DNA of 64,000 nucleotides from Panulirus ornatus (GCF_036320965.1 NC_092228.1:13720807-13784806); one strand, 5' to 3'; counted from the stretch's first letter, positions 48,688 to 60,414 are shown. Notes: a model not told the origin generated them from the letters alone. Program-made: numbers and translations.

Positions 48688-48745
48688 GCACCGTACCGTA
48701 CTGTACCGTACCGTGCTGTGCTGTACCGCACCGCACGTGCTACAT
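48688..48745. repeat. CGTAC/CGCAC pentamer repeat
   Basis: ACCGTACCGTACTGTACCGT and GTGCTGTGCTGTACCGCACC: tandem 5-bp words of the GTACC type. GTACCGT is also the core of the nearby 21-bp unit. Confidence 0.8.
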
Positions 48746-48942
48746 TTAATGTGCCGCCCGCTAAACAAGCATGCAATACTACGCCTGTCAGTATAAACTG
48801 GCATGGGGTGCACTAGAGGCGTAACACCACCGTGTACATACCACCAACACACACACACACCCCTTCGCCAACACACGACTCCCCCCTTCTGTCCCTCCCC
48901 GTCCAATAAAACGAGTATTATCTAATAACGCGCAGGAGTGAG

Positions 48943-48967
48943 GTAGTGTGTGTGTGTGTGTGTGTGT
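48943..48967. repeat. (GT)n microsatellite
   Basis: About twelve GT dinucleotides. Confidence 0.95.
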
Positions 48968-49269
48968 CTGAGGAGGAGGGGGTTAGTAGTCAGTAGTGTC
49001 AGGCGCGACACTACGACTCACCCCGCACCCTCCCTCAGCTACCCCGCCTCCCCTCCGATACCATCAGCAGCTACCAGCTAGCCATATGTTGGACGCTCGG
49101 GGACTTGACTCACTCCACCAGGCTCCCGAGACTCGACCATCCCACACTGGGTTAAACCTGGATGTGTCACATCGTCCAGACCGAAAAAAAAAAATGGAAT
49201 AAATAAACGCGAAAGAAAAGAGAATAAATAAACGCGATAATTACAAAAAAAAAATAAATAAAAAACACA

Positions 49270-49480
49270 CGTTAATTAAAGCCGCTTTCAGGAGGCAATC
49301 GCTTAAGCAGTTGTTTTAGGCACGCCACCGCTTTAATGAGGCGGCCAATGTAGAGAAGTGGTCGTTTTAAACGGGCTGCCGTTTCAGACAAGCGGCCAAT
49401 TTAGATAGGCCTCTTTATCAAAGCAGCTACGTCAGACACGTGACTGCTCTAGTGAGGAAGCCAATTTTAGAGGGCCAACC
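49270..49480. repeat. Degenerate ~80-bp repeat, 2-3 units
   Basis: The theme GCCGCTTTCAGGAGGC / GAGGCGGCCAATGTAGA / AGGAAGCCAATTTTAGA with GCACGCCACCGC-like blocks recurs loosely. Confidence 0.45.
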
Positions 49481-50081
49481 GCCCTATACTGATAGGAACG
49501 GTCGGTGACGGAGCCATACCAATCTTCATCTTCATTCTTATTTCCAGTCTCCATGTGTAGTCCGAATCTCCACTCTGTACATCCAGTTTACAGTTCCGTT
49601 GCTGTCGCTCTGCTCCACCAATAGGCTGCCTTGAGACCTATTGGCCTACGTAACCACCATTTCCTGGCTGGTCTGATAACGTCTAATTCAGATATATTCT
49701 TTTTCCTCTAGCCCTTGTGAATGAACGTGTCTAGCCACGAAAAAACCACGAGCTTTTTCAGACTACAACCACGACACACCCCAAGCACGCAGCGGTGTGC
49801 TACGAATAATCCCCCTATCCATTTGCGAAACAGGGAAGTACAACTTCCAAAACTTGGCCCCCATGCCATTTGCGTGCAAGGTGACACAGAGGAAGACCGG
49901 GACTAACATCTGGTCGTTACAGAGATGATCAACCGCTACGGAAAGGTGACCCCCTTCCTGAGGGTTACCGACAGGGATGGATGACCTGGTGACCGCCGCC
50001 AGAGCCAGGCAAGTAACCACCACGATGACGGATGACCTCTCCAGATGACGACAGCCACACGCAATCGTACCGACAGGACGC

Positions 50082-50082
<1 letters not shown>
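49481..50082. other. Unique sequence, no gene seen
   Basis: No recognised gene. Minus-strand frame 49763-50122 runs into the CA tract and has no family motif. Confidence 0.4.

Positions 50083-50125
<43 letters not shown>
50083..50125. repeat. (CA)n microsatellite
   Basis: Perfect CA tract of about 42 bp. Confidence 0.97.
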
Positions 50126-50126
<1 letters not shown>

Positions 50127-50220
50127 GCCTGGTAATGCTCCCAGTGTTGTCAAGACCACCCGGTCATATATAGTGCATATGTACCGTTGTCCGGCGAAGC
50201 GTGGTACACGGACCTCCCAC

Positions 50221-50760
50221 TGTCATGCTCCAGATGCCCGAGTGGCTAGCGATGTGCCGACGTGTGCACGGCTCTCCCTCCGTCATGCTCCAGCTGCCTG
50301 TGTGTCCGGTGGGTGCACGGCCACTCCCTCCGTCATGCCCCAGCTGCCTGTGTGTCCGGTGGGTGCACGGCTCCTCCCTCCGTCATGCTCCAGCTGCCTG
50401 TGTGTCTGGTGGGTGCACGGCCTCTCCCTCTGTCATGCACCAGCTGCCTGTGTGTCTGGTGGGTGCACGGCCACTCCCTTCGTCATGCTCCAGCTGCCTG
50501 TGTGTGTCTGGTGGGTGCACGGGCCCCACCGTCCTTTATGCTCCAGCTGCCTGTGTGTGTTTGGTGGGTGCACGGCCTCTCCCTCTGTCATGCACCAGCT
50601 GCCTGTGTGTCTGGTGGGTGCACGGCCACTCCCTCCGTCATGCACCAGCTGCCTGTGTGTCTGGTGGGTGCACGGGCCCACCGTCCTTTATGCTCCAGCT
50701 GCCCGTGTGTCTGACGTGTGCACGGATCCACCCTCCTTCATGCTCCTGCTGCCCCGTGTG
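50221..50760. repeat. 50-bp minisatellite, about 11 units
   Basis: Units contain CGTCATGCTCCAGCTGCCTG, TGTGTCTGGTGGGTGCACGG and CCACTCCCTC. Middle units are near identical; the ends are diverged. CAGCTG and GTGCAC palindromes sit in each unit. All three + strand frames are open (150-248 codons) with Cys-rich artefactual translations. Confidence 0.95.
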
Positions 50761-50784
50761 CCCGCGCAGGACTGCTAAGTGAAT

Positions 50785-51700
50785 GCACGGTCGTGCGTGT
50801 CATGCTCCAGCTGCTCCGTGTATCTTACAAGTGAGCGTATGTCTGTTCGACTGAATGCCTGTCTATCCCCTGTCTGTCAGTTTGTCTATCTGTCTGTCAG
50901 TCTATCTGTGGGCGAGACAGTCGACAACACCAGCAACAGTTGTCCCGGGGACAATGACCCCCCAGAGCAGCGAGGTTCGACCTTTCGACGGGTCCAACTT
51001 CTTTTGTTTGTGGTAGTGATGAGCTGAGGGGTACGGAAACTGGTAACATACAATGCTTTACTAGGTAAGCACAGAGGTGATGTACAGTTCAGTGCGAGCT
51101 GCCGCAGGCGATGCAGGGTTAGGTAAGTGAGAGAGAGAGACGAGTAAAGGCAGGTACTGCCGCTAGAAAGCTGAGCATGAGGCTCTGCGTAGCGCTGATG
51201 TAAGATGTAGACGAGGCGTGTTGATGCAGAACTTTCGTGGGAGACTTGAGCGGATGCGGGATCTCGTGGATCTTCCTGCAGAAGGGAGGACACTTTTCGC
51301 AGAGGTCCCATGTTAAGGGACGTTTGCCGACGTTTTGTGCATTGCATCTCAGGAGACGGCGTCGCACCGACGGTCCCAAAGCATGAACCATAGTAACTTT
51401 GAGGCTGCTGCCGAAGGAGGCCCTGGAGGATGTACTAACAGAGTCGCTACATGAAAAAAATTATGAGCTATGGGTCACATGGTGGATGTTTCCAGGTGTC
51501 TCTCGGTGTCTGCGAACCAGCAGACCGCTCCACTGGACTGCGAGACTCCTTGTCTGGTGCAAGTGGCATCAGGACGGGCTTCTAAAAGCCAGTTAGGGTC
51601 ATCCATGCCAATGGCACCCTGACACTGGACCCCTTAGGGATTAAAGAGAGGTCGAGTAAGGTCAGGTTTTGGTCAGAACCTAGGAGTACGTGAGCTCTGT
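50785..51700. other. Unique sequence, no gene recognised
   Basis: A (CTGT)n patch lies at 50870-50905. The minus-strand frames 50886-51391 have ordinary composition but no motif I can name. Confidence 0.4.
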
Positions 51701-51727
51701 GTAATGGCGCCGGGAGTGGTGGTAGTA

Positions 51728-51900
51728 CAGACCCTTGGTATGATGGCGTGCCTTTAACCTGAATCTCAAGGGTCAGATCAAAGGCCAGGCCATCATACCA
51801 AAGAATAATACTGTCCTACTCAGGGGTTGGAACACCGCGCTCAAGGGCGTACCGTACCGTCACACGCTCAAGGACGCGCCATCGTGCTCAACGAACTCGA
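51728..51900 (+). repeat. Locus P9: best-preserved core of the palindrome family
   Basis: TTGGTATGATGGC (51735-51747) and its exact reverse complement GCCATCATACCAA (51789-51801) bracket an inner imperfect palindrome. GCCTTTAACCTGA (left) mirrors TCAGATCAAAGGC (right) with two mismatches around the central TCTCAAGGG. The right arm has only three eroded units (GTCCTACTCAGG, CACCGCGCTCAAGGGCGTAC, CGTCACACGCTCAAGG, ATCGTGCTCAACG). Hairpin span about 67 bp. Confidence 0.88.
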
Positions 51901-52450
51901 AGACGTCAATTCGTAGTCTTTCAACAGGAAGTGAAGGTAATTGTTAAACATCAATGAACAACCATACCAGTACAAAAACGAGTTATTTACGCATTTACGC
52001 ATTACTTGTCGGTACTTTCCTTAACAACAGTGGAGAATCATTACACCTACTATCAATCACACTCGACCCCCTTAACACCATGTTTCTCGTTTAAGCTAAC
52101 ATTATGCGTTATCATAAACGTCTCAAGGTGGGGTGGGTGGGAAAAAAAAAATCCATCTCAATTAACGAGTAATTTAAGTTTCTGAAGTATTCATCGGAAA
52201 AATTCGGCCATAAATTAACCATGGGATCTAAGACTCCCCAAAGTAGCACTAATTAGGAGCATAATGAATTAACAAATTGATGAGAAGCACCCGAGCAGGC
52301 CAGGGAGGACGCCTACTGCGGAAGATGGCTTCCGGCCGTGTGTATGCAAATTACCGGCGAAGGAAGGTAGATATGAGGAGGAGGGTGGGTGTGGGGTAAG
52401 GGGTGAACGGCCCAGAGGGGGCACGACGTGGGTTCTAGTGTAGGCTGCCA
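51901..52450. other. Unique sequence, no gene seen
   Basis: AT-richer DNA with a short poly-A at 52141-52150. Nothing recognised. Confidence 0.4.
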
Positions 52451-52464
52451 ACACACACACACAC

Positions 52465-52510
<46 letters not shown>
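52451..52510. repeat. (CA)n microsatellite abutting a SINE
   Basis: CA tract with one CGCA interruption, directly 5' of the tRNA-like head at 52511. Confidence 0.96.
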
Positions 52511-52512
<2 letters not shown>

Positions 52513-52643
52513 CCACCTCCGTGGTGTAGTTCTTAGCGATGCCAGCCACGGGTGTCGAATCCCGGGTGCGGCAGTCGGCCCACACCCAACCCAGGTGTTC
52601 ACCTTCTCCCTTTCGGGGATGGTAGATAAGCGGCTTAGGCTGG

Positions 52644-52699
<56 letters not shown>
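52511..52699 (+). mobile_element. tRNA-derived SINE with (CT)n tail
   Basis: The head carries an A-box-like GTGGTGTAGTTCTTAGCG (52521-52538) and a B-box-like GGTGTCGAATCCC (52551-52563), then GGGTGCGGCAGTCGGCCC. A/B box spacing is about 30 bp instead of about 44, so most of the anticodon arm is lost. A non-tRNA body (52580-52646: CACACCCAACCCAGG, GGTAGATAAGCGGCTTAGGC) ends in (CT)n at 52647-52699, which serves as the tail. The tRNA origin of the head follows from the pol III promoter layout. The species distribution needs searching. Probably immobile. Confidence 0.72.
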
Positions 52700-52702
<3 letters not shown>

Positions 52703-53056
52703 ACACACACAAACACACACAACAGCAGAGACGTGGTACATACATGGGTTTGAGAGACGGGGCGATGCGAGTGTACAACTGAACTCCCCCACAACACACA
52801 AATAGTAATCATTACAGACACGGTTCACGTGCGAAGTTAATCTGGCGCTTCTGCAGCTAAACTTTCGTCGACTTTAATTATAAACTTGGGAAAAGTGTTG
52901 CTTGTAAGGGATTTACCTCGTTAGTTATACTTAAACTGCCCTGCTCCAGCCTGCCGACAAACATATTACTTGCAAAATACTTAACACAGCCATTACTGAA
53001 ATGCATTTGTCTAGAGAAACGTGTTCAGTGGTATTACTGAGGTGCCTGTGTTGCCA

Positions 53057-53116
<60 letters not shown>
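53057..53116. repeat. (GT)n microsatellite
   Basis: Perfect GT tract of about 58 bp. Confidence 0.97.
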
Positions 53117-53117
<1 letters not shown>

Positions 53118-53220
53118 CATTTCCCTTCTTGCCTCACTTAATGGAATCCACTAATCGAACTTCCGGTACCCTAAAGCAAAGGAGAGAGGGCGTGTCTCCT
53201 CAAGCCTCGCTCTCAAACCC

Positions 53221-53404
53221 AGCCCCTTGGAAGGAGGGAGGAGGTGAACGCCTCTCAACCCCTGCCCTTCCCTATCCTCCCCCTGCAAGGAGGGAGGAGG
53301 TGAACGCCTCTCAAACTCCCCTTGGAAAGAGGAGGGAGGTGAACGCCTCTCAAACCCCCCCTTGGAAAGAGGAGGGAGGTGAACGCCTCTCAAACACCTT
53401 AGAA

Positions 53405-53409
<5 letters not shown>
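53221..53409. repeat. ~37-bp minisatellite, 4-5 units
   Basis: Units contain CTTGGAAAGAGGAGGGAGG followed by TGAACGCCTCTCAAAC; the first unit is longer. Confidence 0.88.

Positions 53410-53490
<81 letters not shown>
53410..53490. repeat. (GA)n microsatellite
   Basis: Perfect GA tract of about 80 bp that directly continues the 37-bp array. GGTGAACGC, part of the array unit, follows it on the right, so the GA tract appears to lie within the array. Confidence 0.96.
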
Positions 53491-53491
<1 letters not shown>

Positions 53492-53689
53492 GAACGCACG
53501 CCGTGAACACTTGCTTGGAACACAATATTATCTTTAACATGTATGTACCCATTCCGAGTTAACGAGAGAACAGCTCCACACCTCAGGAGATGTTAATGAG
53601 CTTTTCATGTTTTTACGATGCGAACCAGACGTGAATTAGATTCCTCTGCAACGGTCTGGTGTCTTCATTTGATAAAGACATACTGAAAT

Positions 53690-54130
53690 GATGGCAAAGG
53701 TACACTAGAACGTCTCTAAATGAAAACAGGGGCACATTTCAACGTCTAAATGATAGCAGGAGTACACTGGAACGTCTAATTGAGAGCAGGAACATAGTGC
53801 AATGTCTAAATGATAGCAGGAGTACACTGGAACGTGTAATTGAAAGCAGGAACATAGTGCAATGTCTGAATGATAGCAGGAGCAACACTGGAACGTCTAA
53901 TTGAGAGCAGGAGGGGACACTGGAATATTCAAAAGACAGCTGGGTACACCGGAACGTCTTAATGATAGCAGGGGTACACAGAAATATCTACATAGTAGCA
54001 AGGGTACACTGGAACGTCTAAATTATAGAAGGGCCACATCGGAACGTCTAAATGATAGCGGAGTGGTACACCGAAACGCCTAAATAATAGCAGAGGTACA
54101 TCGAAACGTCTAGATGATTGACAGGGTACA
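53690..54130. repeat. 30-bp minisatellite with 60-bp higher order, about 14 units
   Basis: Units read GGTACACTGGAACGTCTAAA then TGATAGCAGG. In 53745-53900 two variants alternate (ACACTGGAACGTCTAATTGA and ACATAGTGCAATGTCTAAAT), giving a 60-bp repeat. Confidence 0.92.
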
Positions 54131-54605
54131 CCGGGGCGTGTACAGATGTCTGGGAAGTGGAGGAGGCGAGGCCGGAGGGAGAAGTACCAGCACCGAGAAC
54201 GAACGCCAAGAGAAAGAGGGACTGGGAGCCACGATGACTACTTGTCAGGTTGCAAATGGATGTGATAATATCAACACAAACCAGTTCTTGCCTTGCGTCA
54301 GCCGTATGCCACCACAGGCCACAAGAAGACGAACGATAATAAAAAAAAAAAGAGAGAGAGAGAGAAGCAGAACAAGGAAGTGTTCAGAAACCCCCACGAG
54401 AAAGTACCTCTACGGCAAATGGCTGTACACATCTGGATGGAAACTTGGGGAGGAGAGAGAGAGAGAGAGAGAGAGTGTGTTTGTGTGTATGGTGAAAGCA
54501 CAAGAGAAACTCAAAAGGTTCTACGACAGGACTACGACAGTAAGTAACTGCCGCACGGAGAGACAAACCCCAGCACGTACACAACAGGCAATTACACCCA
54601 AGTAA
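54131..54605. other. Unique sequence with GA/GT patches, no gene seen
   Basis: Poly-A at 54341-54350, GA at 54351-54366 and 54452-54475, GT at 54475-54488. No gene called. Confidence 0.4.

Positions 54606-54650
<45 letters not shown>
54606..54650. repeat. (CA)n microsatellite
   Basis: Perfect CA tract of about 43 bp. Confidence 0.97.
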
Positions 54651-54651
<1 letters not shown>

Positions 54652-55855
54652 CAAGATCCGCTGGGGAGGAGGGAGTCGTCTCGGGCAGGAGGAGCGATTG
54701 ATCCCAATCTCTCCACACGTGACCACCATAAGGTCTGCAAGGCAACTGAACATTACCCTCCACCAACGGCTGCCCTACTTTCTCTCCCTCCCTCTCCCCT
54801 CTCGCTACCTGCATAGCAGGATCTACGGATACACAGCTTTCAGCTGTGTCTCGCAACTATGTCCTTCCCTGTGATCCTGTCAGGGGCTGAAGTTTAAGTA
54901 CAATCGTAACAGACTCCTACATACTGCTTACTCAGGCTACGTGTGTCCTCTGTATGTGTGTGTGTCTGCATCGCATCTGCAACTTCTGTAGGTCCGTAGT
55001 ACACATCCCCCACGTAGCCCTTCCTACTCTTGTGTCACGACTACTGTGCCTATGTCATTCTTACACTGCCTGTCATCCCCATGTTCAACAGCTGTATCTT
55101 TAAACACCAATATCATCAGTCACTTCCTCTGGTACGAGTACTTCTCATACTTACTAATACTCATATCCCCTCGTGTGTTTATCTCGAGTGCTTGCCTCCT
55201 GTGTTTATCTTGAGAGTGTTCAAGTCCAGGTGAAAGTTGTGGTGAACAAAGCTGAAGCCTCACCAATGTTCCCCACGAGTTCAAACGCTGTCCAGTCGCA
55301 AGGCTGAGCCTGGCTTTACACCACGAGCAAATATAAGAGGAATCCAGATATGCTAGCTTTGAGGGGAGAGCTTGAGAAAATGCTGATATGGCAATCAATT
55401 TCAAACAAGATAAGTCTTAAGATATGAGGATATGTGGTAGAGAGGAGGAGGAGGAGATTCACATCTACCACCTGCATGTACTGCGGCTGGGTTCACGCCA
55501 CCATACACCACACCTCCCACCTCAAACGTGCCACCACATACCACACGAAGGAACGGTGGGGGTACGTATGAAGGACAGACAAACAGGAGACCTGATCATC
55601 TAGGATGGGGGTTATCTCAAGCCATAACTTCAATCGTGGTAGGAACATGGTAGTACTGCAGAAGGCGTGGATGGTACACGCCACTAAACACAACCCGCCA
55701 TTACCACCCTTCCCCCCTGCACCGTGAGGGGTACCTACCATGCCAGTGGTACTATCACAGCACCGCCCACCACACACCACATTTACCTCCTGAGGCAGAC
55801 GAATGAGTCATGGACCCGGGTTGTGTTGGGAGGTGCCAGGCATACGTGTCACATT
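54651..55855. other. Unique sequence, no gene recognised
   Basis: 1.2 kb. The theme CACCACACACCACATT/CACCATACACCACACC recurs loosely at 55497-55545 and 55765-55785. GTGTTTATCT is repeated near 55165 and 55200. No gene signal. Confidence 0.4.
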
Positions 55856-55857
55856 AA

Positions 55858-56832
55858 TGCCTTGAGCACAAAGGTATGAACGACCCTTGGCCATCCTGGC
55901 CTTTAACCTGATCCTGAAGGGTCGAGTCACAGGCAACGCCTTCATACCCAAAGGTCATACCGTCGTGCTCAAGCATCGTACCGTCGTGCTCAAGCATCGT
56001 ACCGTCGTGCTCAAGCATCGTACCGTCGTGCTCAAGCATCGTACCGTCGTGCTCAAGCAACGTACCGTCGTGCTCAAGCAACGTACCGTCGTGCTCAAGC
56101 ATCGTACCGTCGTGCTCAAGCAACGTACCGTCGTGCTCAAGCATCGTACCGTCGTGCTCAAGCATCATACCGTCGTGCTCAAGCATCGTACCGTCGTGCT
56201 CAAGCATCATACCGTCGTGCTCAAGCATCGTACCGTCGTGCTCAAGCATCGTACCGTCGTGCTCAAGCAACGTACCGTCGTGCTCAAGCATCGTACCGTC
56301 GTGCTCAAGCAACGTACCGTCGTGCTCAAGCAACGTACCGTCGTGCTCAAGCAACGTACCGTCGTGCTCAAGCATCGTACCGTCATGCTCAAGCAACGTA
56401 CCGTCGTGCTCAAGCATCGTACCGTCGTGCTCAAGCATCGTACCGTCGTGCTCAAGCATCGTACCGTCGTGCTCAAGCAACGTACCGTCGTGCTCAAGCA
56501 TCGTACCGTCGTGCTCAAGCAACGTACCGTCGTGCTCAAGCATCGTACCGTCGTGCTCAAGCATCGTACCGTCGTGCTCAAGCGTCGTACCGTCGTGCTC
56601 AAGCATCGTAACGTCGTGCTCAAGCGTCGTACCGTCGTGCTCAAGCATCGCACCGTCGTGCTCAAGCATCGTACCGTCGTGCTCAAGCAACGTACCGTCG
56701 TGCTCAAGCATCGTACCGTCGTGCTCAAGCATCGTACCGTCGTGCTCAAGCGTCGTACCGTCGTGCTCAAGCAACGTACCGTCGTGCTCAAGCAACGTAC
56801 CGTCGTGCTCAAGCGTCGTACCGTCGTGCTGA
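55858..56832 (+). repeat. Locus P10: largest 21-bp array of the family (~42 units)
   Basis: A left-arm half unit (GCCTTGAGCACAAAGGTATG, 55859-55878) is followed by the core (CCTTGGCCATCCTGGCC, TTTAACCTGATCCTGAAGGG, GTCACAGGCAACGCC, TTCATACCC; 55883-55950). The right arm (55954-56832) has about 42 units of CGTACCGTCGTGCTCAAGCA plus one base. Units differ mainly by CATCGT, CAACGT, CGTCGT and CATCAT at one spot. The AAGCA in place of AAGGG is specific to this locus. Open frames on both strands (415, 313 and 231 residues) are repeat artefacts. Confidence 0.95.
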
Positions 56833-57718
56833 AAGGGTTATGGATAACATATGCACACCATACAACACGCGCTTCATCACAATATGGTATACAGCAACAC
56901 ACATACTATCATAATACACCTCTTTTTCTTTATACAGCCCCGAGTGTCACATGCCACTCCGGCGTGTGTAGGCACGAATACGAAAGCAAGGGAATACACT
57001 CTCCTCGTGTGTTTCAGGGTCTTAAATCCATAAAAATATACAAAATACCCACAGAAAAGTGTAACTGTCTTCCAATAAATACACACACACACACACACCA
57101 CATTATAAATTACTACACTCTACGCCGAGAATAAGAACGTGCAGTGATTCGCGCGTCAATACACACAATCAAAAGAAAGTAAACGCGTATTACGAGTCAG
57201 CACAACCACTAATCCTGCTCCTGTTACCCGCAGGAGCAATAAAAGAAACAGGAACAACAAAAGGAACCTCTATAGAAGAAGACGGGGGAGGGGGGATCAG
57301 ATTTCGTCAAAGCGTTGGGTGAGGTGAGGGTGGGGCGCTTTCCCACAGCTTAGGTGTCGGATTACACACCAAAGCGGATTGTGGTTGGGGGGTTTTCCCC
57401 CTCTCCTTCACTTGCCCGGCCAACACCCACCCTTCCCCAATCTGAGGCCACCCTCGGGGCAACCTCATACACGCCTTTCTCAGCCTCAATATTCCTCTCC
57501 TGATCCTCCCATCTCCTCCACTGCTGTGAGACGCAAGTTCTCCTCCCTTGTCTGATTTAATCTCCTCCGTGAAGTCCATCTTTCCCTCCCTCCTTCCTTC
57601 CCTCCCACTAAGGGCTCCTCCCATAGCAATAATCTTCATCTCCACCCCTCCCCCCCCCCCATACCCATTGGAAACTCTCCAGTCTTCCTCATTCCCCGTC
57701 CCGTTTTCCCCTCCCTCT
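56833..57718. other. Unique sequence, no gene seen
   Basis: (CA)n at 57079-57098. Pyrimidine-rich from 57560. No gene recognised. Confidence 0.4.
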
Positions 57719-57990
57719 TCCGAGATGGTACGTCGCCCACGGCCCCGTCCCGTTTTCCCAGCCCTCTTCCGAGATGGTGCGTCGCCCACGGCCCCATCCC
57801 GTTTTCCTTCCCTCTTCCGAGATGGAACGTCGCCAACGGCCCCATCCCGTTTTCCTTCCCTCTTCCGAGATGGTGCGTCGCCCACGGCCCCGTCCCGTTT
57901 TCCCCTCCCTCTTCCGAGATGGTGCGTCGCCCACGGCCCCGTCCCGTTTTCCCAGCCCTCTTCCGAGATGGTGCGTCGCCAACGTTAATA
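57719..57990. repeat. 48/49-bp minisatellite, about 5.5 units
   Basis: Units contain CGAGATGGTGCGTCGCCCAC, GGCCCCGTCCCGTTTTCCC and a CTCTTC end. Units of 48 and 49 bp mix, so the frame shifts between units. Confidence 0.95.
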
Positions 57991-58097
57991 ATCTCGAATT
58001 CCCATCTGAGGCATCGAGTTCCTCGGCGGACTTCAGCGGTCTGTTTCTCGAACGCGACACCTGCTTTCAATGCCATCATTTCTCTTCACCCATCTTA

Positions 58098-58133
58098 TAC
58101 ACACACACACACACACACACACGCGCGCGCGCA
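58098..58133. repeat. Compound (CA)n(CG)n microsatellite
   Basis: CA tract followed by CGCGCGCGC. Confidence 0.95.
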
Positions 58134-58740
<607 letters not shown>

Positions 58741-58942
58741 CCAGGGAGAAAAAAAAAATCCCTAATATCACATCAGCTGTTCAACATCGCAGACAGCAGC
58801 GTCATTCGCCCGAGTATTGCTCAAGCACTTGGGGTGAGGGCTCGTCTTACGCGTCTCTGTTTTGAGCTGAATGGAACCAGAAGCTTTCCCCTCCTTATCA
58901 CTTCTCATCAACCGTTCCTTGCCATCGGCCACGAAGTTGCCC

Positions 58943-58947
<5 letters not shown>

Positions 58948-59002
<55 letters not shown>
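58948..59002. repeat. (CT)n microsatellite
   Basis: Perfect CT tract of about 54 bp. Confidence 0.97.
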
Positions 59003-59005
<3 letters not shown>

Positions 59006-60332
59006 CTACACGGGTTTCATCACCTCGGCCACTGCTCTCGCCAGCTATCTCCAAGTGTCCCAGCTTCTATGACGTCTGGCTGATGCCTCCCATAGCTTCT
59101 GTGCGAAGACCAGACTCTAGAGCATCCATCACTGCTTTACTTCTTTCTCTGCGGAAATATCTACTATCTCTTTGTCTCGAGCGCCTGGGGAGCATAGATC
59201 CGTTCTTCCTGCAGTTGACGTTACATTTCGTCCAGGATTGGCTATGCCTGGGACGTGCTTCAACCCGTGCCATATCCGCTACTACACACGAGCCTCACGA
59301 ACCTACAGGCAATCTACAATGAGGGGTAAAGGAATCGGCCGCAACAAACTAGCAAACTGACGTGAGCGACACGTCCACAACCAACCATGCACAGCAAAGG
59401 CACAACCTGATGCTCTGAAGCAGTAAACAAACGACTGCTCCAGCCCAACACGACCCACGGGTAAGCCGAGCAATCCTAGCCATCACACGAAGAAGCCCGG
59501 TTACCAACCGGTCCGAAGAGTGTTTCATGCCTTGGGCAAACTACAAATGGCGACTTTCCCCCTCTCCGTGACCATTCCAAAGGAGGAGGCCCCTGGCGAG
59601 GAGGCAGTTTCCAATAAGACGGTCGGGTAGGATCAGCGGCGGATGTTAAGGGAAGGAGGAAGGACCTTCCTGGCCGAGGGCCTCCTCAAGATAAGGGATG
59701 ACATGATGCCACAGTTCCTTAAGCAAGGTCCCCATACAGGATGAGGTTCGAGGGAGTGATGGCCAACGGTAAAGCAAGACACGAATCAGAAGAAACGCGA
59801 GTCACAGTGAAATACGGACCAGCAGGCTTCGCAGGCCACAGACTATGGAAAAGCGTAACAAGGAAGCGGAGGGAGAGGGGGGGGGGGCACTGGCGGATAC
59901 TGGCCCGACCGGGGCGTGAGGGATCACGCCCAAAGCAACAAAGTCTCCATCTGGCTGAAGTGAGGACGCTGTGCCTCACACCCCAGGCCCTGGCAGCTCC
60001 TTGATCCCATCCTCCCTCCCTGTGACAAGTTTTTTCCCCCTCCTCCTCACCGCTAAACTTCCGAATTTATCAGAATGTAAAGTTTAACTTTGTCCGCGTC
60101 GTCTTGATGGCTTCGTAATGAATTTAGTTTCCACGTTATGAATACCTCGAGAGGCGGGGAGGGAGGGAGGAAGACCGGGGGGTAGCAGGGTGTTGACAGA
60201 CGCTGGGAAGGAGGGAGGGAGAGAGGAATAGGTTATGATATGGAAGATTAGGGGAGGGTGGGAAGAGGAAGCGAATGAATATAAGAAAGAGGAGCATTAG
60301 ATGAAAAAGGAGAGAAAAGCGCGCGTGCTGCA

Positions 60333-60338
<6 letters not shown>
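59003..60338. other. Unique sequence, no gene recognised
   Basis: 1.3 kb. The frame 59083-59322 and the minus-strand frame 59719-59979 have ordinary composition but no recognised motif. A poly-G run lies at 59877-59887. Confidence 0.4.

Positions 60339-60339
<1 letters not shown>

Positions 60340-60412
<73 letters not shown>
60340..60412. repeat. (CT)n microsatellite
   Basis: Perfect CT tract of about 73 bp. Confidence 0.97.

Positions 60413-60414
<2 letters not shown>

Noticed and set aside
50032..50782. Cys-rich repeat protein of up to 248 codons
   Set aside because: The 50-bp array is open in three frames. The shared CLCV-like words come from the unit read in different frames.
55887..57134. 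415-codon open frame (and 313- and 231-codon frames on the other strand)
   Set aside because: Made entirely of the 21-bp array. Openness follows from a stop-free unit of length divisible by three, and several frames on both strands are open at once.
59083..59322. 79-codon frame with ordinary composition
   Set aside because: Too short, unrecognised, and overlapped by a minus-strand frame.
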